Shown piece after piece: positions 1 through 7,041 of a stretch of DNA of 64,000 bases. The position numbers were made by a program, and so were the translations under genes. The DNA is from Cognatishimia activa (GTDB taxonomy: Bacteria > Pseudomonadota > Alphaproteobacteria > Rhodobacterales > Rhodobacteraceae), in the NCBI RefSeq assembly GCF_017798205.1, contig NZ_CP060010.1, positions 1,364,001 through 1,428,000 on the forward strand. Reading direction: 5' to 3'. The notes below the pieces were generated by a model that had not been told where the DNA came from, did no database searches, and saw only the letters and a program-made list of their open reading frames with translations. Every line of letters begins with the position of its first letter. Position 1 is the stretch's first letter.

Positions 1-1
1 T

Positions 2-238
2 TCTGAAGGCATTTTGAAGATCACCACCGACGTTGGTTTCCAGCAAGAAGTCGTGGAAACCGCGACGCAGCGACTTGAGGATGTTTCCATCATCCAGCGC
101 TTGCAAGTCGCGCGCCTGGAGAATGTCGACGCCTATGAAGTGTCAGCTCAGATCGCATCGCTGGAAGCTCAATTGCAAGCCAGCTACAGCGTGACCGCGC
201 GCCTCGGTCAACTGAGTATCCTCAACTACATGAGATAA
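2..238 (+). CDS. flgL: FlgL, hook-filament junction protein (3' end only)
   Basis: Only the last 78 codons are present; the frame is open to the left edge, so the gene starts outside the window. The C-terminal helix pattern (alternating Gln/Leu/Ala, then an ending LSILNYMR) is that of the flagellin-like D0 domain of hook-associated protein 3. FlgL is secreted by the flagellar exporter and joins the hook to the filament. It is followed by a strong rho-independent terminator and then the oppositely oriented regulator gene, so it closes an operon (probably flgE-flgK-flgL) lying to the left. A flagellin C-terminus is the alternative; the sequence is clearly different from the three flagellins further right and FlgL is preferred by its ending. 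Confidence 0.75.
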   Translation, partial: SEGILKITTDVGFQQEVVETATQRLEDVSIIQRLQVARLENVDAYEVSAQIASLEAQLQASYSVTARLGQLSILNYMR

Positions 239-277
239 CAGATCCCTCGAGCCCGTCTTGGATGTGCTCAAGTTAAA

Positions 278-312
278 ACCCCCGCTCCAGAAGGATGCGG
301 GGGTCTTTTTTG
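278..312 (+). terminator. Rho-independent terminator after flgL
   Basis: Perfect 8-bp stem ACCCCCGC (278-285) / GCGGGGGT (297-304) with an 11-nt loop, followed by CTTTTTTG. It sits 40 bases after the flgL stop and just before the end of the convergent regulator gene. Confidence 0.85.
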
Positions 313-329
313 TCTATTCTTGAGCGCGC

Positions 330-1082
330 TTAGGCGCGCGCCTCAAGTCGCATGCCAGAGCTGGTCAGCGCCGGAATTGGGGTCACATCGTCCAGAACAT
401 CTGGGGCGCTCAGCTTATAGCCGCGACCGTGGATGGTCTCGATATACTGCGCGCCGGTGTCAGCCGCCGAGGCGATTTTCTTGCGCAACTTACAGATGTA
501 AACGTCGATCACCTTGTCAAAAGGCTGATCTGCGCTCATGCCATAGACCGCATCGTAGATGGCGTTCTTGGAAATCACCTTGTTCGAGTTCAGCGCTAGG
601 TGCTGGAAAATCGAATGTTCGCGCTTGGACAGCTTGATACGGGTGCCCGAAACTATTGGGTCGCGACCGTCAAAGAAGGCGGTGACTTCGCCGACGCTGA
701 TGCTTTCGGCAGCGTGGCCGTGGAAGCGACGCACGATAGAATTGATCCGCGACAGCACTTCGCCACCTTTGATCGGGCTGACGATCACGTCGTCTGCACC
801 GCGATCCAAAGCGGCTGCGGTGTCCGCAGAATTCCGGAAATCCCGCAGGATTATCAAGGGGTTCTCGCATCCTGCATGACGCACCGCGCGGATTTGGCGG
901 TGGGTGTTCACAGATTCTCCGATCAGAATGGCGCGATGTTCGCTGCCCGTCTGAGTCAAAGGCGCAAGGCCCGTTTCAAAAAATTCTTCGCCCACAAAGA
1001 GAGGTTGCAGACCCGCGTTTTCCAACTCGGATGCTAGTGATGCTCGACGTTTCTCTCGTGGCTCATAAACATAGGCGCGCAT
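330..1082 (-). CDS. Atypical CtrA/FtcR-like OmpR-family response regulator
   Basis: A 250-residue protein with an N-terminal receiver-like domain (about 1-120) and a C-terminal winged helix (about 130-230). The DNA-binding part contains VIDVYICKLRKKI and a YIETIHGRGYKL ending, very like CtrA. The receiver has lost its phosphorylation signature: the phospho-Asp position reads ILIGES (Gly) and the Lys of the usual KPF motif is Ser (VSPI). Activity is therefore probably not controlled by aspartyl phosphorylation. Start chosen at 1082 because GGAGG precedes it by 5 nt; a Met 7 codons upstream (1103) has no ribosome site. It faces flgI across a spacer with CtrA boxes and is probably a flagellar transcription regulator, as FtcR is in Brucella; that role is inference. 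Confidence 0.75.
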   Translation of the reverse strand: MRAYVYEPREKRRASLASELENAGLQPLFVGEEFFETGLAPLTQTGSEHRAILIGESVNTHRQIRAVRHAGCENPLIILRDFRNSADTAAALDRGADDVIVSPIKGGEVLSRINSIVRRFHGHAAESISVGEVTAFFDGRDPIVSGTRIKLSKREHSIFQHLALNSNKVISKNAIYDAVYGMSADQPFDKVIDVYICKLRKKIASAADTGAQYIETIHGRGYKLSAPDVLDDVTPIPALTSSGMRLEARA

Positions 1083-1131
1083 AGCGTCCTCCGTTCCTGC
1101 CATTTTTGTTATTCTTGACGGCTAGCAAGGA

Positions 1132-1187
1132 TTAACCAGCCGTTCAACTATAAAAAGAATAAATCACAAAGATTAAAACGTAGTTAA
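1132..1187. promoter_or_regulatory. Two CtrA-type boxes between the regulator gene and flgI
   Basis: A perfect TTAA-N7-TTAA box lies at 1173-1187 (TTAA AACGTAG TTAA), and a 7/8 match at 1132-1146 (TTAA CCAGCCG TTCA). This is the full-site consensus for the cell-cycle/motility regulator CtrA in alphaproteobacteria. The spacer separates the divergent regulator gene (minus) and flgI (plus), so either or both could be controlled. Binding is inferred. Confidence 0.6.
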
Positions 1188-1267
1188 AACAGTCAATTGC
1201 AAAGATAGTATGGACGAGGCAAAGATAAATGGTTAAAGTGTCCTTGGGCATAGAGGCAAAAATATCT

Positions 1268-2404
1268 ATGGAGCAGTACCATAAACTCTTCTGGCCCCGA
1301 GCAGGTGTACTACTATGCGCATTGATCTTGGCGGGGTCAGTGTTTGGGGTGTCAGTGGCGAAGGCCGACGTTCGCATCAAGGATATTGCGAGCTTTGAAG
1401 GCGTGCGAGAGAACCATTTGATCGGCTATGGGCTGGTCGTGGGTCTTTTGGGCACGGGCGACAAGATGGCGAATTCTCCGTTCACACGTGAAAGCGTGCG
1501 GGGGATGCTTGAGCGTCTCGGTGTAGCCAATATTGACGCCAACCTGCTGCAGACCAAAAACACCGCGGCGGTGATGGTGACGGCGAAACTTCCGCCGTTT
1601 TCCCGTCGCGGTGCTCCCATTGATGTCACCGTAAGTTCCCTCGGAGATTCGACCAGCCTGCGGGGAGGTACGCTGTTGGTTACGCCTCTGGCTGGGGCTG
1701 ACGGCGAGGTTTATGCGGTCGCCCAAGGCGCCGTCGCGGTTTCGGGCTTTCGCGCCGAAGGGGCGGGTGCGACCTTGACCGAAGGTGTGCCGACCATCGC
1801 CCGTATTGACAACGGCGCGATCGTGGAACGCGAAGTCGGGTTTAGTCTGGATCAGATGAAATCTGTGCGCGTCGCTTTGCGGACACCTGATTTCACTACC
1901 GCCACCCGCGTGCGAGATGTTGTGAACACGGAATTGGGCGCTCAATTCGCCGAAGTTCTGGACCCTGGCACCATCGAAGTCGCCATCGCGAGCAAAACCA
2001 ATGTCGCGGAATTCGTGTCCGTGATTGAAAATCTGACGGTTCAGCCGGATTCAATCGCTCGCGTTGTGGTTGATGAAAAGTCCGGAACAATCGTGATCGG
2101 ATCCAATGTGCGCATCGGTCAGGTCGCGATCAGCCAAGGTGGCCTGACGATCCGCGTCAAAGAAAACCCGAGCGTCAGCCAGCCGAATCCGATTTCCATC
2201 GGTGGCACGACTATCGTGATCCCGGATACCGATCTGGATGTGACCGAGAAAGACAGCAAATTCACCATTCTTGAGGGCGATGTCAGTCTTCAGGACCTCG
2301 TGGACGGGTTGAACGCGATCGGAGTCGGAGCACGTCAGACCATTTCCATTCTGCAAGCGATCAAGTCCTCGGGCGCGCTGCACGCGGATCTGGAGATCAT
2401 CTGA
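1268..2404 (+). CDS. flgI: FlgI, flagellar P-ring protein
   Basis: FlgI polymerises around the distal rod in the periplasm to form the P ring, the bushing of the basal body. The protein has a Sec signal peptide (hydrophobic GVLLCALILAG, cleavage near AKA|DVRIK) followed by the family opening RIKDIASFEG and LIGYGLVVGLLGTGDK. It ends with the LVDGLNAIGVGARQTISILQ segment typical of the C-terminus. Start set at the ATG at 1268 (378 residues), which gives a normal 33-residue signal peptide; an in-frame ATG at 1229 adds 13 residues and has GAGG 9 nt upstream, so it cannot be excluded. First gene of a flgI-flgJ-flgN operon; its stop overlaps the next start by one base (TGATG). CtrA-type boxes lie upstream. 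Confidence 0.93.
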   Translation: MEQYHKLFWPRAGVLLCALILAGSVFGVSVAKADVRIKDIASFEGVRENHLIGYGLVVGLLGTGDKMANSPFTRESVRGMLERLGVANIDANLLQTKNTAAVMVTAKLPPFSRRGAPIDVTVSSLGDSTSLRGGTLLVTPLAGADGEVYAVAQGAVAVSGFRAEGAGATLTEGVPTIARIDNGAIVEREVGFSLDQMKSVRVALRTPDFTTATRVRDVVNTELGAQFAEVLDPGTIEVAIASKTNVAEFVSVIENLTVQPDSIARVVVDEKSGTIVIGSNVRIGQVAISQGGLTIRVKENPSVSQPNPISIGGTTIVIPDTDLDVTEKDSKFTILEGDVSLQDLVDGLNAIGVGARQTISILQAIKSSGALHADLEII

Positions 2405-2727
2405 TGGCGGATCTTCCGATTCTCTATTCACCGCTCGCAAACGCGCAGATTCCGAATCAAATCGGGCCCCAAAATCGGCTTTCCGAACAGGAAATTGCGA
2501 AGGCAAAAGAATTTGAGACGCTTTTTTTGTCCCAATTCGTCGACGAAATGCTCAAGACCGTTGACCTCGATGCAGCGACGGGCGGGCGCGACATGCACAT
2601 GTGGCGATCCTTCATGTCGCAAGCAATGGCTGAGTCCCTCGTTGACCAGGGCGGCTTGGGTTTGGCGACCAGTGTTGAACAAATGATGTCGGCATACAAA
2701 ACCGCCGGAAACGGAGGCAATTCATGA
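2404..2727 (+). CDS. flgJ: FlgJ-type rod-binding protein (no muramidase domain)
   Basis: A 107-residue protein matching only the N-terminal rod-capping domain of FlgJ: KAKEFETLFLSQFVDEML, then MHMWRSFMSQAMAESLVDQG and GLGLATSVEQMM. The C-terminal peptidoglycan hydrolase of enterobacterial FlgJ is absent, as is usual in alphaproteobacteria. The wall-cutting role is presumably taken by the SLT-domain protein at 10808-11608. Translationally coupled on both sides: one-base overlap with flgI and a 4-nt ATGA overlap with the following gene. Confidence 0.85.
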   Translation: MADLPILYSPLANAQIPNQIGPQNRLSEQEIAKAKEFETLFLSQFVDEMLKTVDLDAATGGRDMHMWRSFMSQAMAESLVDQGGLGLATSVEQMMSAYKTAGNGGNS

Positions 2728-3221
2728 TTTCTCAGCGCCAATTCCGGGTGGCCGGTCGCAAGCAAAACCGCACATCTGGGCAAGGAACAATGGCCATCGC
2801 ACCTACCGAATTGGACCTCCAGAATATCGATGCTTTTGCCAGCAAGATTTCGGAAGCCGTGTCGGTGTTGAAACAAGAGATTGCGGGTATCAACGACGGG
2901 CAACTCAATATCGTGAGTGAACTCTACAATCAGAAGGCCGGCATTCTGAAGTGGCTAGAGCTGAAAATGCCGCTGATTGAACCCTTTATGAACGACGATG
3001 CGGTCAAGGTCAGGCGCCTTCCCGACAGGCTTGCGGAACTCAAAGAGGCAGTGTCTGAAAACAACGCGCTTTTGTCACGTATGTCTGTCGCCGCAGGCAC
3101 CATCGTTCGTGAAATCGAGAAGGCCCAGAACAGGCACAGCCTGAACGGCCTTTATGGAAAATCCGGTCGTCGCATTGGCGCGGATAGCAGCCGATCGAGG
3201 GCTTTGGATAAGGAGCTGTAG
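2724..3221 (+). CDS. FlgN-like flagellar export chaperone
   Basis: A 165-residue, largely helical protein of the FlgN type, the cytosolic chaperone that protects hook-associated proteins FlgK and FlgL before export. The evidence is the helical Leu/Ile heptads between about 30 and 130, an ending NSLNGLYGKSG-like segment (HSLNGLYGKSGRR), size and position directly after flgJ. The start at 2724 overlaps the flgJ stop (ATGA) and is preceded by GGAGG. An internal ATG at 2790 preceded by AAGGA would remove a basic 22-residue leader and is a realistic alternative. FlgN proteins diverge strongly, so the assignment rests mainly on context. Confidence 0.6.
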   Translation: MISQRQFRVAGRKQNRTSGQGTMAIAPTELDLQNIDAFASKISEAVSVLKQEIAGINDGQLNIVSELYNQKAGILKWLELKMPLIEPFMNDDAVKVRRLPDRLAELKEAVSENNALLSRMSVAAGTIVREIEKAQNRHSLNGLYGKSGRRIGADSSRSRALDKEL

Positions 3222-3283
3222 CAGAGAAAATCAGGGAACCGTCTTACCTCTACGGGCCGTGAAGGTTTAAAAAAACGTAAACC

Positions 3284-3298
3284 TTAACCCCGCTTTAA
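3284..3298 (+). promoter_or_regulatory. CtrA-type box upstream of flagellin gene 1
   Basis: Perfect TTAA-CCCCGCT-TTAA (TTAA at 3284-3287 and 3295-3298), flanked by CC on both sides. It lies about 115 bases before the flagellin start and about 70 bases before the leader hairpin. The same arrangement, with one mismatch, recurs before flagellin gene 2. Confidence 0.6.
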
Positions 3299-3364
3299 CC
3301 AAAATTCTGTTAATCTACGAATGGTTGTACAGCCAGGCGTAGGTTTGGCATGTGCGATTGATAC

Positions 3365-3380
3365 TCTGTCAGAAGACGGA
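3365..3380 (+). promoter_or_regulatory. AGAA-loop hairpin in flagellin 1 leader
   Basis: Six-bp stem TCTGTC (3365-3370) / GACGGA (3375-3380), one pair being G-U, closed by C-G over the loop AGAA. It ends 31 nt before the start codon. A hairpin with the same loop and closing pair but different stem bases occurs at the same place in the other two flagellin leaders. It is a candidate post-transcriptional control site (FlbT/FlaF). Confidence 0.55.
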
Positions 3381-3411
3381 CTAAAAAATCGAGAATTGAG
3401 GAGAGCGTAAA

Positions 3412-4251
3412 ATGACGTCCATTCTCACGAATAACTCTGCAATGACGGCTCTACAGACCCTGACTATGGTCAATAAGAACCTGAACCAAACCCAAGGCCG
3501 CGTATCCAGCGGTCTCGCAATCAGCTCGGGTAAAGACAACGCCGCTTACTTTGCTATCTCCGAAACTATGAAGGGTGATAGCGGTATGTTTGATGCGATC
3601 AACGAGGGCCTGACATCTACCCGCAACTCAGTAGCGACAGCGCGCCTTGGCGCGGAAACCGTTTCTGATCTCGCACAGCAGTTCACCGAGCGCGTCGCGT
3701 TCGCACAGGGCTCTGGTGTGAATCTGGCAGATGTTCAGGCAGAACTTGATTCCATTGTGTCTCAAATCGGTACTGCCATCAGCCAGTCGACCTTCAACGG
3801 TGATGATCTGGTGTCTGGCGCTGCTGCGACACAAACCATCGTTTCCGGCGTATCCCGGACAGGTGGTTCTTTCGCGGCGACAACCATGACATTCGACTCC
3901 GTGAACCTCGGCGCGATCCAGACTGCTCTGGACGCAATTGATGTTGTAACTGCTGGTGCCACCAGTCAGGCTGCACTTCAGGCAACGCTGACGACCGCAG
4001 AGGCACAACTGGGCCTCGCAATCGACGCAGCGACGTCTTTGGGTGTCACAGAGAAATCCATCGAAGCACAACAGAGCTTCCTGGGTTCCCTGACCGACAC
4101 CCTGGATCAAGGTGTGTCCTCGATGGTTGATGCAGAGATGGAAGAGGAAGCAGCGCGTTTGCAAGCCCTTCAAACTCAACAACAGTTGGCGACTCAAGCA
4201 CTAGCAATGGCGAATTCTTCGCCTCAGTCCGTGTTGTCGCTCTTCCGTTAA
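3412..4251 (+). CDS. Flagellin, copy 1
   Basis: A 279-residue flagellin, the filament subunit exported through the flagellar secretion channel. It opens with the conserved SILTNNSAMTAL D0 segment and the RVSSGLAISSGKDNAAYFAI motif, and ends with helical LQTQQQLATQALAMANSSP and the terminal SLLFR-like VLSLFR. The middle is short (about residues 130-190), so the outer D2/D3 domains are essentially missing, as is common in alphaproteobacterial flagellins. It shares most residues with the two other copies at 4505 and 7042. It has its own CtrA-type box, leader hairpin and terminator, so it is a single-gene transcription unit. Ribosome site GAGGAG 9 nt upstream of ATG. Confidence 0.95.
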   Translation: MTSILTNNSAMTALQTLTMVNKNLNQTQGRVSSGLAISSGKDNAAYFAISETMKGDSGMFDAINEGLTSTRNSVATARLGAETVSDLAQQFTERVAFAQGSGVNLADVQAELDSIVSQIGTAISQSTFNGDDLVSGAAATQTIVSGVSRTGGSFAATTMTFDSVNLGAIQTALDAIDVVTAGATSQAALQATLTTAEAQLGLAIDAATSLGVTEKSIEAQQSFLGSLTDTLDQGVSSMVDAEMEEEAARLQALQTQQQLATQALAMANSSPQSVLSLFR

Positions 4252-4263
4252 GAGCAATAGAAG

Positions 4264-4297
4264 GGAAGCCGGGGGTCCTCGGCTTCCTTTTTTCTTT
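4264..4297 (+). terminator. Terminator of flagellin gene 1
   Basis: Stem GGAAGCCG (4264-4271) / CGGCTTCC (4280-4287) followed by TTTTTTCTTT. Confidence 0.9.
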
Positions 4298-4387
4298 AGC
4301 CGCACATTAAACAGTTTTAACACGCGGTTACCAATTCTCCCAAAAATTGTATTTTCTCAATGGGTTCGCTGAAAAGGCGGCAAATCC

Positions 4388-4402
4388 TAAACTTGGCTTT
4401 AA
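4388..4402 (+). promoter_or_regulatory. Degenerate CtrA-type box upstream of flagellin gene 2
   Basis: TAAA-CTTGGCT-TTAA, one base off TTAA-N7-TTAA. It aligns base for base with the perfect box before flagellin 1, including the shared GCTTTAACC end and the same distance to the start codon. A TTAA-N6-TTAA pair at 4307-4320 has the wrong spacing. Confidence 0.45.
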
Positions 4403-4458
4403 CCATGCCTCCCATATTCTTGTCAGACGCGTGCGGTGAGAAATCCGTGCGTGCCATA

Positions 4459-4474
4459 TCAGTCAGAAGACTGA
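4459..4474 (+). promoter_or_regulatory. AGAA-loop hairpin in flagellin 2 leader
   Basis: Perfect six-bp stem TCAGTC (4459-4464) / GACTGA (4469-4474) with loop AGAA (4465-4468), ending 30 nt before the start codon. Compared with leader 1, stem bases change while pairing is kept. Confidence 0.55.
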
Positions 4475-4504
4475 GACATAACGAGAATTAGAGGAGAACA
4501 TTAA

Positions 4505-5344
4505 ATGTCATCCATTCTCACCAATTCCTCTGCAATGGTCGCTCTTGCCACGCTTAACAACGTGAACATGAAGCTTAACGAAACCCAGAACCGTGTTTCC
4601 ACGGGTCTTCAGATCAGCTCTGGTAAAGACAACGCAGCCTACTTCGCGATTTCCGAAACCATGAAGGGCGACAGCGGCATGTTTGAGTCGATCAACGACG
4701 GCCTGACTTCCACCAAGAACTCCATCGCAACTGCACGCCTGGGCGCAGAAACTGTTGCAGACCTTGCTCAGCAGTTCACCGAACGTGTCGCCTTCGCACA
4801 AGGTTCCGGCGTGAACCTTACCGATGTACAGGCTGAACTGGATTCCTTGGTTTCTCAGATCGGCCTTGCGATCAGCCAATCGACCTTTAACGGTGAAGAT
4901 CTGGTCTCTGGCGCTGCGGCAACTGTGACTGTGGTATCGGGTGTTTCCCGTACCGGTGGTTCATTCTCCGCGACGACCCTCAGCTTTAGCTCTGTAAACT
5001 TGGGTGCAATTCAAACTGCATTGGATGCAGTTGACGTTGTGACGGCAGGTGCGACAAGCCAAGCCGCTTTGCAAGCGACTTTGGTGACCGCGGAAGGTCA
5101 ACTGTCAGCAGCGATCGACGCGGCAACGTCCTTGGGTGTTTCCGAAAAAACCGTCGAAGGTCAGCAGACATTCCTGAGCTCACTGACGGATACGCTTGAT
5201 TCCGGTGTTTCCTCTATGGTCGATGCGGATATGGAATCCGAGGCGGCGCGTCTGCAGGCACTTCAGGTTCAGCAGCAGCTGTCGACTCAATCGCTTTCCA
5301 TGGCGAACCAGACACCACAGAACATTCTGTCTCTGTTCCGGTAA
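4505..5344 (+). CDS. Flagellin, copy 2
   Basis: A 279-residue flagellin with the same architecture as copy 1: SILTNSSAMVALATL start, ISSGKDNAAYFAISETMKGD in the D1 region, short central part and a NQTPQNILSLFR end. It differs from copy 1 mainly in the central segment and the last 60 residues, and is closer to copy 3 at the C-terminus. AGAGGAGAA precedes the ATG. Flagellin multiplicity is usual in alphaproteobacteria and gives filaments built from several subunits. Control is probably by CtrA at transcription and by the leader hairpin afterwards. Confidence 0.95.
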   Translation: MSSILTNSSAMVALATLNNVNMKLNETQNRVSTGLQISSGKDNAAYFAISETMKGDSGMFESINDGLTSTKNSIATARLGAETVADLAQQFTERVAFAQGSGVNLTDVQAELDSLVSQIGLAISQSTFNGEDLVSGAAATVTVVSGVSRTGGSFSATTLSFSSVNLGAIQTALDAVDVVTAGATSQAALQATLVTAEGQLSAAIDAATSLGVSEKTVEGQQTFLSSLTDTLDSGVSSMVDADMESEAARLQALQVQQQLSTQSLSMANQTPQNILSLFR

Positions 5345-5387
5345 GTTCCTTTTAGGCCGTTTGGTCTTTGAATACCGAATGAAAAAA

Positions 5388-5411
5388 GCGGTCGCGCAAA
5401 TGCGCGGCCGT
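5388..5411 (-). terminator. Shared terminator between flagellin 2 and nagA
   Basis: Ten-bp hairpin GCGGTCGCGC (5388-5397) / GCGCGGCCGT (5402-5411) with two G-U pairs. Read on the minus strand it is followed by TTTTTTC, a good terminator for nagA; on the plus strand the tail is the weaker TTACTTTAT. Confidence 0.75.
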
Positions 5412-5416
5412 TTACT

Positions 5417-6616
5417 TTATGCCGACGGATTTTGTTTACGAACTTTCTTGCCACCGCGCCAAACACTGCGAAGCGCAAAGTCTGAAGACAAGTGTACGAA
5501 ATCAGCTGGCCCATTTTCGAACAAACGCCCCAATACTGATTTCCCAATTACATCCGCCGGATACTGAGTTGCCCGCTTCAGAGCGATTTCAACAGGCTCA
5601 CCGCACGTGGAAACCAAGAGTTTGATGGCGTCAGCCAAGGCCAAATGCGCGCCAGCTAAGGTTCCATCGGACAGGGTGAGGCGATCCCCCGATCTTAGGA
5701 TTTCGCGTCCGTTGAGTGTGAAAGACTCCAGGTCCGACCCGATCGTCGCCATAGCGTCAGTGACAAGGAATATCTCTCCGGGGCCTTTATTGGCGCGCAG
5801 AGCCAAACCAATCACCGCAGGATCAACATGAATACCGTCTGCAATGAGGCCGGCGTAAAAAGCGCCCGAAGACAACGCTGCGCCAACCGTCCCTGGCGCA
5901 CGTGCTGTCATCGGGCTCTGTGCGTTAAACAGATGGGTCACACAGTTGGCACCAGCTCTGGCATAGCGCAGACAGGTTTCGTAGTCTGCATCCGTATGAC
6001 CAATCGACACGACAACGCCTGCGTCCGTGAGGTCGCGAACCTGTTGTTCGGATGCATGTTCAGGGGCGAGGGTCACCTTTAGGACAGGGAGCGCTTTGGC
6101 GGCCCTTAGCAAAACCTTCATGTCTCGATCATTCATTGGCCGTACAAAAGACTCGCGATGCGCACCTCTGCGATTTGGCGCGATATGAGGACCTTCGAGG
6201 TGCAAACCAAGTACGCCCGGTATCCGCGCGGCGATTGCCTCCTCAACGGCAGCGATCGCTTGCGATGTTGTCTCTGGACTATCGGTGATCAACGTCGGAA
6301 GGAACGATGTCGTCCCCAAAACAGCATGCGCTTGGGACATCGTGGAGAGAGTTTCCACCGAAGGCGGGTTGTTAAACAACACGCCACCGCCCCCATTAAC
6401 CTGAAGATCAACAAAACCCGGTGCCAGAAAACCGCCATTCAACGCGATAGACGTGGTTTCTGCGGGAATTGCAGTGTCATCGACAAGGCATTTTACTTTG
6501 CTTTCCTCTATTAGAAGGGCTTTTCCTTTCTGAAGAGTGCCCTGCCAAAGGATGTCTGCACCCTTGAATGCTTTGGTTTTTGATTGTTCTTGGTTCAGCA
6601 AAGAAAGACGCTCCAA
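5417..6616 (-). CDS. nagA: N-acetylglucosamine-6-phosphate deacetylase
   Basis: A cytosolic amidohydrolase that removes acetate from GlcNAc-6-phosphate in amino-sugar or peptidoglycan recycling. The 399-residue sequence has the expected metal and substrate motifs: GFVDLQVNGGGG near the N-terminus, HLEGPHI with the metal-binding Glu, VSIGHTDAD, THLFNAQSPM, and the catalytic Asp in LVTDAMATIG. It is an isolated gene pointing against the flagellins and lying between the second and third copy. No partner such as nagB or a transporter is nearby. The position is odd: an insertion that separated duplicated flagellin genes is the simplest reading. Confidence 0.92.
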   Translation of the reverse strand: MERLSLLNQEQSKTKAFKGADILWQGTLQKGKALLIEESKVKCLVDDTAIPAETTSIALNGGFLAPGFVDLQVNGGGGVLFNNPPSVETLSTMSQAHAVLGTTSFLPTLITDSPETTSQAIAAVEEAIAARIPGVLGLHLEGPHIAPNRRGAHRESFVRPMNDRDMKVLLRAAKALPVLKVTLAPEHASEQQVRDLTDAGVVVSIGHTDADYETCLRYARAGANCVTHLFNAQSPMTARAPGTVGAALSSGAFYAGLIADGIHVDPAVIGLALRANKGPGEIFLVTDAMATIGSDLESFTLNGREILRSGDRLTLSDGTLAGAHLALADAIKLLVSTCGEPVEIALKRATQYPADVIGKSVLGRLFENGPADFVHLSSDFALRSVWRGGKKVRKQNPSA

Positions 6617-6731
6617 ATCGGTTTCGCGCTCATATTAGCAAGTTAGGCCTTGTTGCGGGGAAGCGATTTCTAAGTGGTGGAAGTACAACCTTAGCAGGAT
6701 TGGAAATGCTGCTAGGTTCTAAAAGTTGTGT

Positions 6732-6802
6732 AGTGGCGAGTATTTGGTAGAGCACAACGCTCGACGAAACCGGGGTTGGAACGTCAAAAGTCTTGAGCCA
6801 CT
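6732..6802 (+). other. Possible tRNA-Gly-like relic
   Basis: The stretch contains GGTAGAGCACAAC, identical to the D-arm/anticodon-stem start of many bacterial glycine tRNAs, and is bounded by AGTGGC (6732-6737) and GCCACT (6797-6802), which could pair at a tRNA-like 71-nt spacing. There is no proper T-loop (GTTCGA) and no CCA, so it cannot be a working tRNA. It could be a decayed tRNA fragment or chance. Confidence 0.2.
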
Positions 6803-7000
6803 CTGCACAAAAATGATGCATCAAAAGTGCAGCGCATGATGCGTCAGAGGATATCCTTATAATTGAGTAGGAAAACAAGGATACAATCTTTGCATTTAAC
6901 AACTTAAAGAAGAATTTCTTGGAATTTCTCAAAAACAGCAAGAACATATACCTTGCTTTAATCTTTTATTCTTTATAGTGACCTTATTAAAGAGAGTAAT

Positions 7001-7014
7001 GGTCCAGAAGGACC
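7001..7014 (+). promoter_or_regulatory. AGAA-loop hairpin in flagellin 3 leader
   Basis: Perfect five-bp stem GGTCC (7001-7005) / GGACC (7010-7014) with loop AGAA (7006-7009), ending 27 nt before the start codon. The loop and closing C-G pair match those of leaders 1 and 2 while the stem differs. Confidence 0.55.
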
Positions 7015-7041
7015 CTCGCCCGAAAGATAGGAGCGCAGGCA

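Larger units (their letters stand above)
6617..7041. other. 425-base AT-rich spacer between nagA and flagellin 3
   Basis: No convincing gene. Open frames in it lack ribosome sites and have no recognisable content. It holds a degenerate tRNA-like stretch (6732-6802), near-repeats GATGCATC/GATGCGTC around 6815-6845, a motif TACCTTGCTTTAATC (about 6952-6966) resembling the flgB promoter, and the third flagellin leader hairpin. It is visibly richer in A+T than the flanking genes. Confidence 0.6.

Noticed and set aside
3346-3362. Sigma-54-like TGGCATG...TTGA upstream of flagellin 1
   Set aside because: The GC of the -12 element is missing (TG at that position). The perfect CtrA-type box nearby explains the promoter better.
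6630-6947. 105-codon minus-strand frame in the nagA-flagellin 3 spacer
   Set aside because: No ribosome site, AT-driven Phe/Leu/Ser-rich composition, no recognisable motif. Treated as non-coding.
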